43,549 nucleotides of DNA from positions 1 to 43,549 of the forward strand of contig JAHDIE010000018.1 of NCBI GenBank assembly GCA_020630955.1, read 5' to 3'. The DNA is from Saprospiraceae bacterium. Lineage in GTDB: Bacteria; Bacteroidota; Bacteroidia; Chitinophagales; Saprospiraceae. The position numbers and the translations under genes are program-made. Positions 7,674 through 16,945 of this stretch are shown one piece after another (within the stretch, counting starts at the first letter, position 1; every line of letters starts with the position of its first letter). The notes under the pieces were generated by a model. That model was not told the DNA's origin and ran no database searches. It was given only the letters and a program-made list of their open reading frames with translations.

Positions 7674-8442
7674 TCTAAGCTCAGTTCACAAGAATGCAAA
7701 AATTGGAAAAAATGTAACCATAGAACCCTTCGCTACCATTTATGGAAATGTAGAAATCGGAGATAATTGCTGGATTGGGCCTAATGCAGTTATTATGGAT
7801 GGAACAAAAATTGGTAATGATTGTAAAGTTTTTCCTGGTGCAGTTTTAGGTGCACAACCCCAAGATCTTAAGTATAATGGTGAAGAAACATATCTTGTTA
7901 TTGGAGATAGAGTAATGATTAGGGAGTGTTGTACATTAAATAAAGCAACGGCTGAAAGCAGATTTACTCGAATTGGAAATGATTGCCTTCTAATGGCGTA
8001 TGTACATGTTGCACATGATAGTATAGTTGGAAACAATTGTATTCTTGCAAACAGTGTGAACCTAGCTGGTCATGTAACCTTAGAGGATTTTGTGATTTTA
8101 GGAGGGATGGTACCAGTTCATCAATTTGTGACAGTTGGTTGTCATTCAATGGTAGGTGGAGGATCCTTGGTGAGAAAAGATGTCCCGCCTTATATTAAAG
8201 CTGCACGGGAGCCATTGAGCTATGTTGGAATTAATTCTATTGGGTTGAATAGAAGAGGTTTTGCTAAGGAGAAGGTAAATTTAATTAATGATATTTATAG
8301 AATCATTTACGTAAGTGGGCTTAATATGACAAAGGCTATTGCAGAGGTTGAATCTAGTATAGAAGATTGTGAAGAAAAAGAAAAAGTGTTGAGCTTTGTT
8401 AAAAATTCTCAAAGAGGTCTTATTAGAGGTTATAATGGTTGA
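7663..8442 (+). CDS. lpxA: Acyl-ACP--UDP-N-acetylglucosamine O-acyltransferase LpxA
   Basis: LpxA performs the first lipid A step, moving a hydroxyacyl group from acyl-ACP to the 3-OH of UDP-GlcNAc. The 259-residue protein is a classic left-handed beta-helix (VHKNAKIGKNVTIEPFATIYGNVEIGDN...) with the catalytic His in YVHVAHDSIVG, the family GGMVPVHQFVTVG segment, and a C-terminal helical domain starting at INSIGLNRRGF. The length matches the usual ~260. The start overlaps the end of lpxC/fabZ by 11 bases. The order lpxD, lpxC/fabZ, lpxA is the conserved Bacteroidota arrangement. Confidence 0.96.
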   Translation: MISNLSSVHKNAKIGKNVTIEPFATIYGNVEIGDNCWIGPNAVIMDGTKIGNDCKVFPGAVLGAQPQDLKYNGEETYLVIGDRVMIRECCTLNKATAESRFTRIGNDCLLMAYVHVAHDSIVGNNCILANSVNLAGHVTLEDFVILGGMVPVHQFVTVGCHSMVGGGSLVRKDVPPYIKAAREPLSYVGINSIGLNRRGFAKEKVNLINDIYRIIYVSGLNMTKAIAEVESSIEDCEEKEKVLSFVKNSQRGLIRGYNG

Positions 8443-8444
8443 TT

Positions 8445-9053
8445 ATGAATATAGTCGCAGAAAATATCTATAAGCGATATATTGCTAAATATATAATAAG
8501 AGATTTTTCATGTACATTTCAATCTGGGAGGTCTTATGGAATATCTGGCCCCAATGGTTCTGGAAAATCTACACTCATCCAAATGTTAAGTGGGTACTTG
8601 AGTTCTTCAAAGGGTCAAATAAAATATTCTCTTCTTAATGGTGATTCAATTATTAGAAATGAAATATTTCAGTATTTGGCATTGGTAGCACCTTATGCTG
8701 AATTGGACCTCGAGTTGACTCCTCGTGAAATCTTTGCACATTTAAAACATTTTAAAAAGTATGCTGTTGAAACCATAGAAGATCTTCTGAAGATTTCAAA
8801 TTTAAAAGGAAACGAGGACAAGCAGTTGAAACATTTCTCTAGCGGTATGAATCAAAGATTTGAATTGGTGTTGGCGACGCTTTCAGACGCGCAATTATTA
8901 TTGTTAGATGAGCCTACTTCATTCCTTGATTCAGATAGTAAAATTTGGTGGGCCAAACTATTGAAAGATTATGCAACCAATAAAACCATCATCATCGCTT
9001 CCAATGATCAGTATGATTTAGATCAAACCGAGAAAACTATTTTCCTATCCTAA
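8445..9053 (+). CDS. Solitary ABC transporter ATP-binding protein
   Basis: A 202-residue ABC nucleotide-binding domain with Walker A GPNGSGKST (residues 35-43), a signature HFSSGMNQRF in place of LSGGQ, and Walker B LLLLDEPT (about 151-158). The H-loop position reads IIASNDQ, so the usual His is Asn. No permease gene is near and the protein has no membrane part. Its ATG is two bases after the lpxA stop; an in-frame TTG two codons earlier would overlap that stop. Relatives of the CcmA/ABC-2 type export lipids, haem or peptides. Operon position might hint at an envelope role but the substrate is unknown. Confidence 0.8.
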   Translation: MNIVAENIYKRYIAKYIIRDFSCTFQSGRSYGISGPNGSGKSTLIQMLSGYLSSSKGQIKYSLLNGDSIIRNEIFQYLALVAPYAELDLELTPREIFAHLKHFKKYAVETIEDLLKISNLKGNEDKQLKHFSSGMNQRFELVLATLSDAQLLLLDEPTSFLDSDSKIWWAKLLKDYATNKTIIIASNDQYDLDQTEKTIFLS

Positions 9054-9067
9054 GTTGTTAGTGTTCT

Positions 9068-10327
9068 ATGAAAAATAAAAAGGAAAGGATTGTCATATTG
9101 GGTGCTGGGTTTGGCGGCTTTACTTTGGCTAAAAAATTATCTGGCGCTGATTATGATGTTTATCTAATAGACAGACATAATTTTCATCAATTTCAGCCCT
9201 TGTTTTATCAGGTGGCGATGGCAGGTTTGGAGCCCAGTAGTATTGTTTTTCCGCTTCGAAAAGCGTTTCAGAATTCAAAAAATATTACAATCCGGGTTGC
9301 AGAAATTAAGGCAATTAACACCCAGGAGAAATTGGTTGAAACGGAATCAGAGGAAATTCATTATGATCATTTAGTAATTGCGACTGGAGCTGTTACCAAT
9401 TATTTTAATAATGACAACTTTGAAAAACATAGCTATAGTTTAAAAACGGTATCTGAAGCGTTGGCTATTCGGAATGATATTTTTGATGATTTGGAGAAAG
9501 CGATTACCACGAAAAGTTATGACAATCGCCAACAATTAATTGATATTGCAATAGTAGGTGGAGGGCCAACTGGAGTGGAACTGGCAGGTGCTTTGGCGGA
9601 ATTGAAGAAATATATTTTGCCAAAGGATTACAAGGAGTTGAATGCTGACGAAGTTGATATTTATTTGATACAAGGGGGTGATCGATTACTCATTGGCATG
9701 TCAGATGAGGCAGGGCAAAAGGCACTTAAGTTTTTAGAAAGCTTAGGGGTAAAGGTAATGCTTAATACAAGGGTGACAGATATAGATGGCTCTTGCATCA
9801 AAACAAAGGACGGACAAACGATCATAGCCAACAAAGTGATTTGGGCAGCGGGCATAACCTGTGAAGACATTCCAGGAATTTCAAAGGAATACAGACAAGG
9901 TAGAAACCAAATTTTGATCAATGATCAACTTGAAGTAGAGGGACTTGATGATGTATATGCAATTGGTGATGCCGCATATTTAAAAACTGAATCGATGGAA
10001 TATGGGCATCCTCAAGTCGCCCAAGTTGCGATTCAAATGGCACACCATATGGCGAAGAAATTCCGAAAATCTAACACCAAAGCCTTTGTCTATAAAGACA
10101 AAGGATCAATGGCAACCATAGGAAGAAATAAGGCTGTTGCTGATCTTCCTTGGATGACTTCTGCTGGTTTTTTTGCGTGGGTATTGTGGTTGCTAGTGCA
10201 TCTAGCCTCTCTAATTGGATTTAAAAATAAACTTTTTGTGCTTATTAACTGGATGTGGAATTATCTTACCTATGATCAATCCTTGCGGTTGATTATTAAA
10301 CCATCAAAAGCTAAAAAACAACCTTAA
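9068..10327 (+). CDS. ndh: Type II NADH:quinone oxidoreductase (NDH-2)
   Basis: A 419-residue FAD flavoprotein that passes electrons from NADH to membrane quinone without pumping protons. The N-terminal FAD fold reads RIVILGAGFGGFTLAKKL, then HNFHQFQPLFYQVAMAGLEP, a hallmark of NDH-2. The NADH fold is IAIVGGGPTGVELAGALAEL (from about 161), and the FAD-contacting DDVYAIGDAAYL comes later. The C-terminus has an aromatic, hydrophobic stretch (GFFAWVLWLLVHLASLIGF, then NWMWNYLTYDQ) that anchors the enzyme on the membrane. It begins 14 bases after the ABC ATPase stop and is probably in the same transcript. Its last 17 bases overlap the convergent sppA. Confidence 0.92.
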   Translation: MKNKKERIVILGAGFGGFTLAKKLSGADYDVYLIDRHNFHQFQPLFYQVAMAGLEPSSIVFPLRKAFQNSKNITIRVAEIKAINTQEKLVETESEEIHYDHLVIATGAVTNYFNNDNFEKHSYSLKTVSEALAIRNDIFDDLEKAITTKSYDNRQQLIDIAIVGGGPTGVELAGALAELKKYILPKDYKELNADEVDIYLIQGGDRLLIGMSDEAGQKALKFLESLGVKVMLNTRVTDIDGSCIKTKDGQTIIANKVIWAAGITCEDIPGISKEYRQGRNQILINDQLEVEGLDDVYAIGDAAYLKTESMEYGHPQVAQVAIQMAHHMAKKFRKSNTKAFVYKDKGSMATIGRNKAVADLPWMTSAGFFAWVLWLLVHLASLIGFKNKLFVLINWMWNYLTYDQSLRLIIKPSKAKKQP

Positions 10328-12095
10328 AAGGCATTAAAACCAATGGCGATTTATTTTTTGAATAGAATTTAAGTCTTGACTTAAGTTTTAATATTTCCTG
10401 GGTTATTTGATGATCTTTGAATTTGATTTCTGTGGAATTATTTTCTGCCAAAGAAGCTACAAATTCCATCCATGGTGAAGTTTCAATGTTTGGATATTCT
10501 AAAAGACTATAATCCTCAAGTCCAACTTTGTTGGCTGCAATATCAATTGCATCTTGTAAATTTCCAATTTCATCCACAAGTTTTAATTCTTTTGCTTTGG
10601 TACCTATCCATACTCTACCTTTAGCAATTTGCTCAACTTCCTCTGTGGTCATGCCACGTCCTGTTGCAACACGATTAATAAAAGTATTGTAGATTCTTTT
10701 ATTTGAGTTTTCAATTATTTGTTTTTCATTCGGACCTAACTTCAAAGTCGGAGAAAAAGAAGTTGCAAATTTCCCAGTCTTGACAGTATCAAAATGTATT
10801 CCTAATCTGTCTTCCATAAGAACAGAAGCATCGGGGAAAACGCTAAACGCCCCTATTGAACCAGTGAGCGTATTTTGTTCCGCAACAATAGTATCCGCAC
10901 TGCATGCGATATAATATCCACCAGAAGCTGCATAATTTCCAAAAGAGGCGATCACTGGCAAACCGTTGGCTTGCATGCTTTTTATTTCTTCAAGAATGGC
11001 ATCTGAGGTAAAACTACTCCCACCTGGAGAGTTAACACGAAGTACCATTGCTTTAATATCTTTGTTTTTCTTGATCTTATCAAAGATCTTATGATAGGTT
11101 TTTTCATTGATAATGCCATCTGTTTCTTCCCCATATCTAATTTCACCTTCGGCAAATACAACAGCTATTTTATCTTTAGCAGACTTTTTATTTTTTGAGA
11201 GATTGGTTTTCTTATCATATTCTGAAAGTTTGATGTAGTTAATTTTCTTTCCATCTGAAAGACCTAAATTTTTTCTAATCTTGTCTTCTAATTGAAACCA
11301 ATGGAGTAATTCGTCGACAACTCCTTTTTGTAATGAAGATTGTGCGTTACTAAATGAATAGTTGTCTATTCCATCAGAAAGTACAGCTTTGTCAATGTTT
11401 CTATTCTCTGCAATAATGTCAACGAAGCTATTGTGTAGCGCATTAAGATATTCTCGAGTCTGTTTCTTACTGTTTTCACTCATGTCATTTCTATAATAGA
11501 CTTCTGCAGCACTTTTAAATTCTCCAGCATAGAAGACATTCATTTTTATACCTAATTTTTCTAAAAAATCTTTTGAAAAGGATTTCATTACGCCAAATCC
11601 TCTTAAATCAATACCTCCTTGTGGATTCAAAAAGATAGAATCAGCTTCTGAAGCCAAAATATAACCTGATTGAGTAAAAAAGTCTCCATATGCATATATG
11701 GGTTTATTGCTGTTTTCACGACAATAATTCAAAGCTTCTGCTAAATGAGTCATTGAAACAAAACCCATTTGACTGTTTTCTGAATTTATAACAATTTGAG
11801 AAATTCGTTCATCTGATGCTGCATGTTTGATTAATTCTATGATTTTAAAGGTTCCAATTGCACTTTTTGGATTAAAATTAAATTGATTGTTTTGGCTGAC
11901 ATTATTCGTTTTTTCAGGCATCAATCCTTCAAAATCAAGCAACAAAACCGCGTCTTTAGGGATATTCTTTTTACCAGAAGTGGAAATTAAACTTATTGTT
12001 AAAATTATAATGAGTAAAAAAAATATCGCTAAAATCGAACCTAAACACGATGTGAATACTAATTTCAAAAATGAACGCATATATTTGTATTTCAT
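10311..12095 (-). CDS. sppA: Signal peptide peptidase SppA, 67K type
   Basis: A membrane-anchored serine protease that degrades cleaved signal peptides on the outer side of the inner membrane. One N-terminal transmembrane helix (about 10-33) is followed by tandem ClpP-like domains, the long SppA form of about 590 residues. The C-terminal domain carries the Ser nucleophile in SFGNYAASGGYYIACSADT; the catalytic Lys should lie in the N-terminal half, in the segment around NVFYAGEFKSAAEVYYR. The start could be this ATG or one five codons later (MRSFLKL), which would leave a leader of more usual length after the predicted promoter. Convergent overlap with ndh means no terminator separates them. 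Confidence 0.92.
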   Translation of the reverse strand: MKYKYMRSFLKLVFTSCLGSILAIFFLLIIILTISLISTSGKKNIPKDAVLLLDFEGLMPEKTNNVSQNNQFNFNPKSAIGTFKIIELIKHAASDERISQIVINSENSQMGFVSMTHLAEALNYCRENSNKPIYAYGDFFTQSGYILASEADSIFLNPQGGIDLRGFGVMKSFSKDFLEKLGIKMNVFYAGEFKSAAEVYYRNDMSENSKKQTREYLNALHNSFVDIIAENRNIDKAVLSDGIDNYSFSNAQSSLQKGVVDELLHWFQLEDKIRKNLGLSDGKKINYIKLSEYDKKTNLSKNKKSAKDKIAVVFAEGEIRYGEETDGIINEKTYHKIFDKIKKNKDIKAMVLRVNSPGGSSFTSDAILEEIKSMQANGLPVIASFGNYAASGGYYIACSADTIVAEQNTLTGSIGAFSVFPDASVLMEDRLGIHFDTVKTGKFATSFSPTLKLGPNEKQIIENSNKRIYNTFINRVATGRGMTTEEVEQIAKGRVWIGTKAKELKLVDEIGNLQDAIDIAANKVGLEDYSLLEYPNIETSPWMEFVASLAENNSTEIKFKDHQITQEILKLKSRLKFYSKNKSPLVLMPFKVVF

Positions 12096-12111
12096 ATTTA
12101 ATATGAATCAC

Positions 12112-12119
12112 CAAAGTTA
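12112..12119 (-). promoter_or_regulatory. Bacteroidota -7 promoter element (TAACTTTG) for sppA
   Basis: On the minus strand TAACTTTG is an exact TAnnTTTG match ending 16 bases before the first sppA ATG. Transcription would begin around 12105, giving a leader of about 10 bases to the first ATG or 25 to the second. No clear -33 element. Confidence 0.5.
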
Positions 12120-12232
12120 AACTAAAGCAGGACGCTTAATATAGTTTTTCGATAAACAGTTCGTTAGCCGTGATAAATTCTTACTCATGGGCTAATATTT
12201 ACATCCCTAGCGAATTACTTGGCAAAAAACAA

Positions 12233-15200
12233 ATGCAAAAGAATATCAAAATATTACTATTATTGATGGTAAGCCTAATTTGCTTATCCAATGTGGCATT
12301 GGCTCAAATCTCCATTCAATCCGCAGAGGAATCTCCTTTTACCCCTATTAATATAGTTGAAAATGTATTATTAGGAACTGGTGTTGAGCTAAATGAAATA
12401 ATATATAATGGCACCAATTCGGCAGTAGGTGTTTTCTCAAATGGTTCTTCTTATATCGGATTAGAAAGAGGAATAGTACTTTCCACAGGTTTTGTTAAAA
12501 CAATAGAGGAGGAGAATAATGATAATACCAATGCAAAAGGCGGGACATCAAACCTTTCTTTGGAAGATGATGATCTTCAATTGATAGCTGGAGATAGCAG
12601 TACGATATTAGATATCGCCCGTTATGAAATAAAGTTTGTGCCAGAGTCTGATACATTGAGATTTAGGTATGTGTTTGCCTCTGAGGAATATCCAGAATTT
12701 GTCTGTTCTGACTTTAATGATGTATTTGGATTTTTTATTTCAGGACCTAACCCAGATGGTGGTAATTACAATGCATTGAATATTGCCAGAGTTCCTGATC
12801 CAAATGATCCAAGTGGAAATACATTTTTAATGGATAACGTGGCTATCAATACGGTCAATAGTGGTTCTATTGGAACGCTTGGTGCTATTGATGTTGCAAA
12901 TTGTTCTGGTATTAATGGATCACTTGCATTTAGTCAATATTACAACGAAGTTCCAACTAATGAATTTCCAGTGTTTGATGCCTATTTGGATATCTTTATT
13001 GCAAAGGCTGCTGTGATCCCTTGTGAAGAATATACTATCAAACTAGCCATCGCGGATGTCAAAGATCAAGATTTTGATTCTGCTGTATTTTTAGAGGGGT
13101 CAAGCCTGTATTCTCCATCACTTAGCGTAAATCTCCATAGTGAAAGTAATGATGGGTCAATTGCTGAAGGTTGTTCGGTTGCAGAAATGGTCATTGAAAT
13201 TCCATCGCCAAGAAATTCAAATACAAATATTCCTATTACTAGTCTTCCCAATGGAAGCTTCCCGGATCAGGCAGATTCTGGAATTGACTTTTTAGCTTTA
13301 CCTGGCAACATATCAATTCCGGCAGGACAAACTTCTGCTACTATTACTTTTGAAGCCATCGAAGATAATATTGTTGAAGGTGAAGAATATATATATTTAG
13401 ATATTCAGAGATCTGTCTGTAAACGGGACACCGTAAAAATAAAAATTAGAGATAATCGCTTGACGCAAGTGATGCTTCCAGTAGATACATCTATATGTGC
13501 CAACGCGATTTTGCGACTGGTTCCTGAATATGATCCACCACTAGAAGAAGTTGAACCAATGACTTTCATTAGTACGGATGAAATTATTCTTGAAGAATCT
13601 GGTGTATCTTATACAAGTACAATTAATGTACAAGACGTTGATGTTACAGACCTGAATGGAGGAATCCTAACAATGGTTTGTATTGATACCTTGGTTTCAA
13701 GAAATCTTACAGATATCGAATTGTTTCTCAAAGCACCGCAAGGTCAAATATTGGAATTATCTACAAACAATGGATTAAGGGTTAAGCCAGCCATTTGTGA
13801 GACCAATCCAAATAATTCAGTCTGTATAGATGCATTTTACAACACCTGTTTTACTGTAGATGCCGGTGTAAATATAAATAATGGGAATGCAAACCTAGGA
13901 ACAGTATTTACTGGAAATGAAAATTATACAGGAAGCTATTTACCGGAAGGTGATTGGAATAAATTATTAATTGAAGGAGCAACATCCAATGGCAGTTGGC
14001 AATTATTGATGAAATCAGATAGTGTTTCTACCTTGGATATTGCAAATGATCAAAGCTATTTAGGTTCATGGTCTATGCATTTTGGATCAAGTTATGAAGT
14101 AAATCATGTTTGGTCGCCTAACTACAACATCAATTGTACTGAATGTGACAATACTTTTGTGTCACCTGACTTGGATGTAACCTACAAATTAAATGTTACG
14201 GATTCTTATGGATGTACAAGTTATGAGGAGATAAGAGTAGAAGTTCATCCGGTTCCAGAAATACCAAGTTTCTTGACCTGTGAGGTTTTATCACCTTCCT
14301 CCATAGAAGTTCAGTGGGAAGACCTTGGACCTGATGCCTTGTTTTATAATATAAGCCAAAATTTTGTGCCCCCTTTCTTTGAAACAATGGGGACCAGTTT
14401 TATTTTCGAAGGGTTAGAAGCTGGAACCGATCAGGTATTTTATCTTGCAGCGTCGAACGAGTTTTGTACAACAAGTTTGGATTCGATTTCTTGCACAACT
14501 CCCCCTTGTATGAATGGACCAGCCATTGATCTTATAGAAACAATTGCTCCAAGTTGTATAGGAAGAAATGATGGTAAAATCATTGCCTCAGCAACAGCTT
14601 TCGATGGTGGGATTATTAACTATTATGTCAATGGACAAAAAAATATAACTGGAGAATTTAACTTTTTCCCAGCTGGAGAATACTTATTGCGTGTAGTAGA
14701 TTCTGATGGGTGTTCAACGGTAGAAACTGTTGTTATTCCAATGGCAGAAGACATTCAATATAATGTTCTTGGTCAGTCGATCAGTTGTGTTGGAGAGAGT
14801 GATGCAGTTGCTGAAATAAATATTCTTGAATCAGAAAGTGAGCCATACTCTATTTTATGGCAAAATCTGTCGGAGGAGTTTATTCAAGAGAATCTTGCCA
14901 TGGGCACTTACTTTTTTACAATAACCGATGGAGATGGTTGTAATTATGAAAAGAGTATAACAATCGTTGATCCTGAACCATTGGTATTTGCTGAAATTGA
15001 TGCACAGCAACCTCCATGTTATGGAGAGCAGGGTAGTATTAAAATTAATATTAGTGGAGGGACCCCGGATTATTCTTATGAGTGGGAAGATACCAATGAA
15101 AATACAGCCGAAGTAAATTTTTTCCCAGGCACGTATAACCTAACAGTAACAGATGACAATGGTTGTTCCATTTCTAATGAAATCATTATTGAGGAAAGAT

Positions 15201-16945
15201 TGGAAATAGAATTAATCCAAGATACCATTTTGGCAGTATGTGGTGGTGAACTTTCTCAAGAAATAGAATTAGAGATCATGGGAGGTCAGGCTCCTTTTGA
15301 AGTTAATTGGGGTTCTGGAATTAATGGAATTGAGGTTGAAGATATTCCCGTAGGTTTTTATGAGCTAACTATTACTGATGATAATAATTGTGAGCAATTA
15401 GAATCCATATACATTGACTTTTATCCTGATTTGGAAATAGAATTTGATTTGCGTGAACCAGATTGTTTTAATATTGAAAATGGAATTATAAGTTTAAGAT
15501 CAACCATATATGAAAATGGAGTAGAGCTGCAAGAACCAGATAGGGTTATCATATGGGAGGATGGTAATACTGAAGAGGCAATTGGTAACCTGGCTGGTGA
15601 TTCTACCTATCAATACACGCTTGTTGATGGTTATGGCTGCAGACATAAAGATTCGATCTATCTTCCGAGCCCCCCAGCCATAATAATAAATGTTGATACT
15701 ATAAATCTTTTGGATTGTTTTGGTGATGAAAATGGTTCTTTTGGAATCGAGGTTTCAGGGGGTGAAGGCGATCTTGTAATTGAGTGGTCTGAAAACATAA
15801 CCATGTTGCAAAATAACATTGCATCAGATCTTTCAGCGGGCCTATATTCCGTTACAGTGACAGATCAAGTGCCAGATCAACAAAACTTTTGCACATTGGT
15901 TAATGACTTTGCCTTGATACAACCTGAAGAATTGCAGTTCGTTGGCGACGTGCAAGATGTTAAATGTTTTGAAGAAGAAACTGGAGAGATTGATGGTGAA
16001 ATTCTTGGAGGCACATTTCCTTTTGAAGTTGAATGGAACAATGGTTCTATATCTGATACGATTACAAATCTCAGTGCTGGTATATATGAGGTAATTGTTA
16101 CCGATGCACATGGCTGTACAGTTGAGGAGAGTTTTGAAATTGAACAACCAGAGGATCCTTTTGAGTTAGCTTATCAGACTTTTAAAACGGAGTGCTTTAT
16201 GACGGAAACAGGATCCATTGATATATTGGCAAATGGCGGTACCATGCCGTATAATTTCATCTTAGATTCAATTAATTATTTTGACAATACCTCAATCACT
16301 GGTTTAGCAGCAGGTACTTATCAGCTCATAGCAATAGATGGCAATGGCTGTGAATTGATTTTTAACAATCTTGTAATTATGGAAACAGATGAAATATTTG
16401 TCAGTTTACCTTCTGATACAACAGTATTGTTTGGATCGAGCTTGGAATTGGAATTTATGACCAATGCTAATAATTTAACCAATTATATTTGGGAGGTTTC
16501 ATCACCTGAAGTTGAATTGTCTTGTTATGATTGTCCTGGCCCAACAATCGAGTCTGTTACAACAAATTTCTTTGTTGATTTGACTGTTAGGGATGCAAAT
16601 GGATGTAAGTATTCAACCAATAGATATAATATTAATGTCATTGATGATAGTTTTATTTCTGTACCTACCGGTTTTTCTCCAAATTCTGACAATAGGAATG
16701 ATAAGCTGATAATTTTTGGAAAAGAAGGAGTAAAGGTGATGAACTTTGAAATTTTTGATCGTTGGGGAGAGTTAATTCTATCGGTTGAAGAGATTGAAAT
16801 TCCGGATGATAATCAATATCTAGTTTGGGATGGAACTTTCAATGGACAAGAAGTGGATTCAGGGGTCTATATTTGGAAGGTGCAGATTGAGAAATTGAAT
16901 GGAGAAATAGGTTATTTAGAAGGAAGTATAACTTTGTTGCGATGA
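12233..16945 (+). CDS. Giant surface protein: choice-of-anchor L, P-domain-like, SprB repeats, type B type IX sorting domain
   Basis: A 1570-residue secreted protein. After a signal peptide (MQKNIKILLLLMVSLICLSN... ALAQ) it shows a choice-of-anchor L domain (about 36-290: FTPINIVENVLLGTGVELNE, FRYVFASEEYPEFVC), a Calx-beta-like stretch (about 296-406), a P-domain-like beta-sandwich (about 443-620; LTDIELFLKAPQG, GSWQLLMKSD), a PKD-like segment, an FN3-like domain (about 674-756), eight SprB-type repeats (about 761-1386), and a C-terminal domain with VPTGFSPNSDNRND and FDRWGELIL, the TIGR04131-type gliding/type B sorting signal. It should be moved to the cell surface by the type IX system as an adhesin. 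The preceding GTG-started extension is not used: the ATG directly before the signal peptide is. It overlaps a PorP/SprF gene by four bases. Confidence 0.92.
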   Translation: MQKNIKILLLLMVSLICLSNVALAQISIQSAEESPFTPINIVENVLLGTGVELNEIIYNGTNSAVGVFSNGSSYIGLERGIVLSTGFVKTIEEENNDNTNAKGGTSNLSLEDDDLQLIAGDSSTILDIARYEIKFVPESDTLRFRYVFASEEYPEFVCSDFNDVFGFFISGPNPDGGNYNALNIARVPDPNDPSGNTFLMDNVAINTVNSGSIGTLGAIDVANCSGINGSLAFSQYYNEVPTNEFPVFDAYLDIFIAKAAVIPCEEYTIKLAIADVKDQDFDSAVFLEGSSLYSPSLSVNLHSESNDGSIAEGCSVAEMVIEIPSPRNSNTNIPITSLPNGSFPDQADSGIDFLALPGNISIPAGQTSATITFEAIEDNIVEGEEYIYLDIQRSVCKRDTVKIKIRDNRLTQVMLPVDTSICANAILRLVPEYDPPLEEVEPMTFISTDEIILEESGVSYTSTINVQDVDVTDLNGGILTMVCIDTLVSRNLTDIELFLKAPQGQILELSTNNGLRVKPAICETNPNNSVCIDAFYNTCFTVDAGVNINNGNANLGTVFTGNENYTGSYLPEGDWNKLLIEGATSNGSWQLLMKSDSVSTLDIANDQSYLGSWSMHFGSSYEVNHVWSPNYNINCTECDNTFVSPDLDVTYKLNVTDSYGCTSYEEIRVEVHPVPEIPSFLTCEVLSPSSIEVQWEDLGPDALFYNISQNFVPPFFETMGTSFIFEGLEAGTDQVFYLAASNEFCTTSLDSISCTTPPCMNGPAIDLIETIAPSCIGRNDGKIIASATAFDGGIINYYVNGQKNITGEFNFFPAGEYLLRVVDSDGCSTVETVVIPMAEDIQYNVLGQSISCVGESDAVAEINILESESEPYSILWQNLSEEFIQENLAMGTYFFTITDGDGCNYEKSITIVDPEPLVFAEIDAQQPPCYGEQGSIKINISGGTPDYSYEWEDTNENTAEVNFFPGTYNLTVTDDNGCSISNEIIIEERLEIELIQDTILAVCGGELSQEIELEIMGGQAPFEVNWGSGINGIEVEDIPVGFYELTITDDNNCEQLESIYIDFYPDLEIEFDLREPDCFNIENGIISLRSTIYENGVELQEPDRVIIWEDGNTEEAIGNLAGDSTYQYTLVDGYGCRHKDSIYLPSPPAIIINVDTINLLDCFGDENGSFGIEVSGGEGDLVIEWSENITMLQNNIASDLSAGLYSVTVTDQVPDQQNFCTLVNDFALIQPEELQFVGDVQDVKCFEEETGEIDGEILGGTFPFEVEWNNGSISDTITNLSAGIYEVIVTDAHGCTVEESFEIEQPEDPFELAYQTFKTECFMTETGSIDILANGGTMPYNFILDSINYFDNTSITGLAAGTYQLIAIDGNGCELIFNNLVIMETDEIFVSLPSDTTVLFGSSLELEFMTNANNLTNYIWEVSSPEVELSCYDCPGPTIESVTTNFFVDLTVRDANGCKYSTNRYNINVIDDSFISVPTGFSPNSDNRNDKLIIFGKEGVKVMNFEIFDRWGELILSVEEIEIPDDNQYLVWDGTFNGQEVDSGVYIWKVQIEKLNGEIGYLEGSITLLR
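14530..16390 (+). repeat. Eight SprB-type repeats inside the giant surface protein
   Basis: Eight diverged units of about 75-85 residues each begin with a Cys-containing motif (CIGRNDG, CVGESDA, CYGEQGS, CGGELSQ, CFNIENG, CFGDENG, CFEEETG, CFMTETG). Most end with GxYxxxVTDxxGC-like strands. The two Cys per unit could form a disulfide in the exported protein. DNA identity between units is low, so this is an old expansion. Confidence 0.8.
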
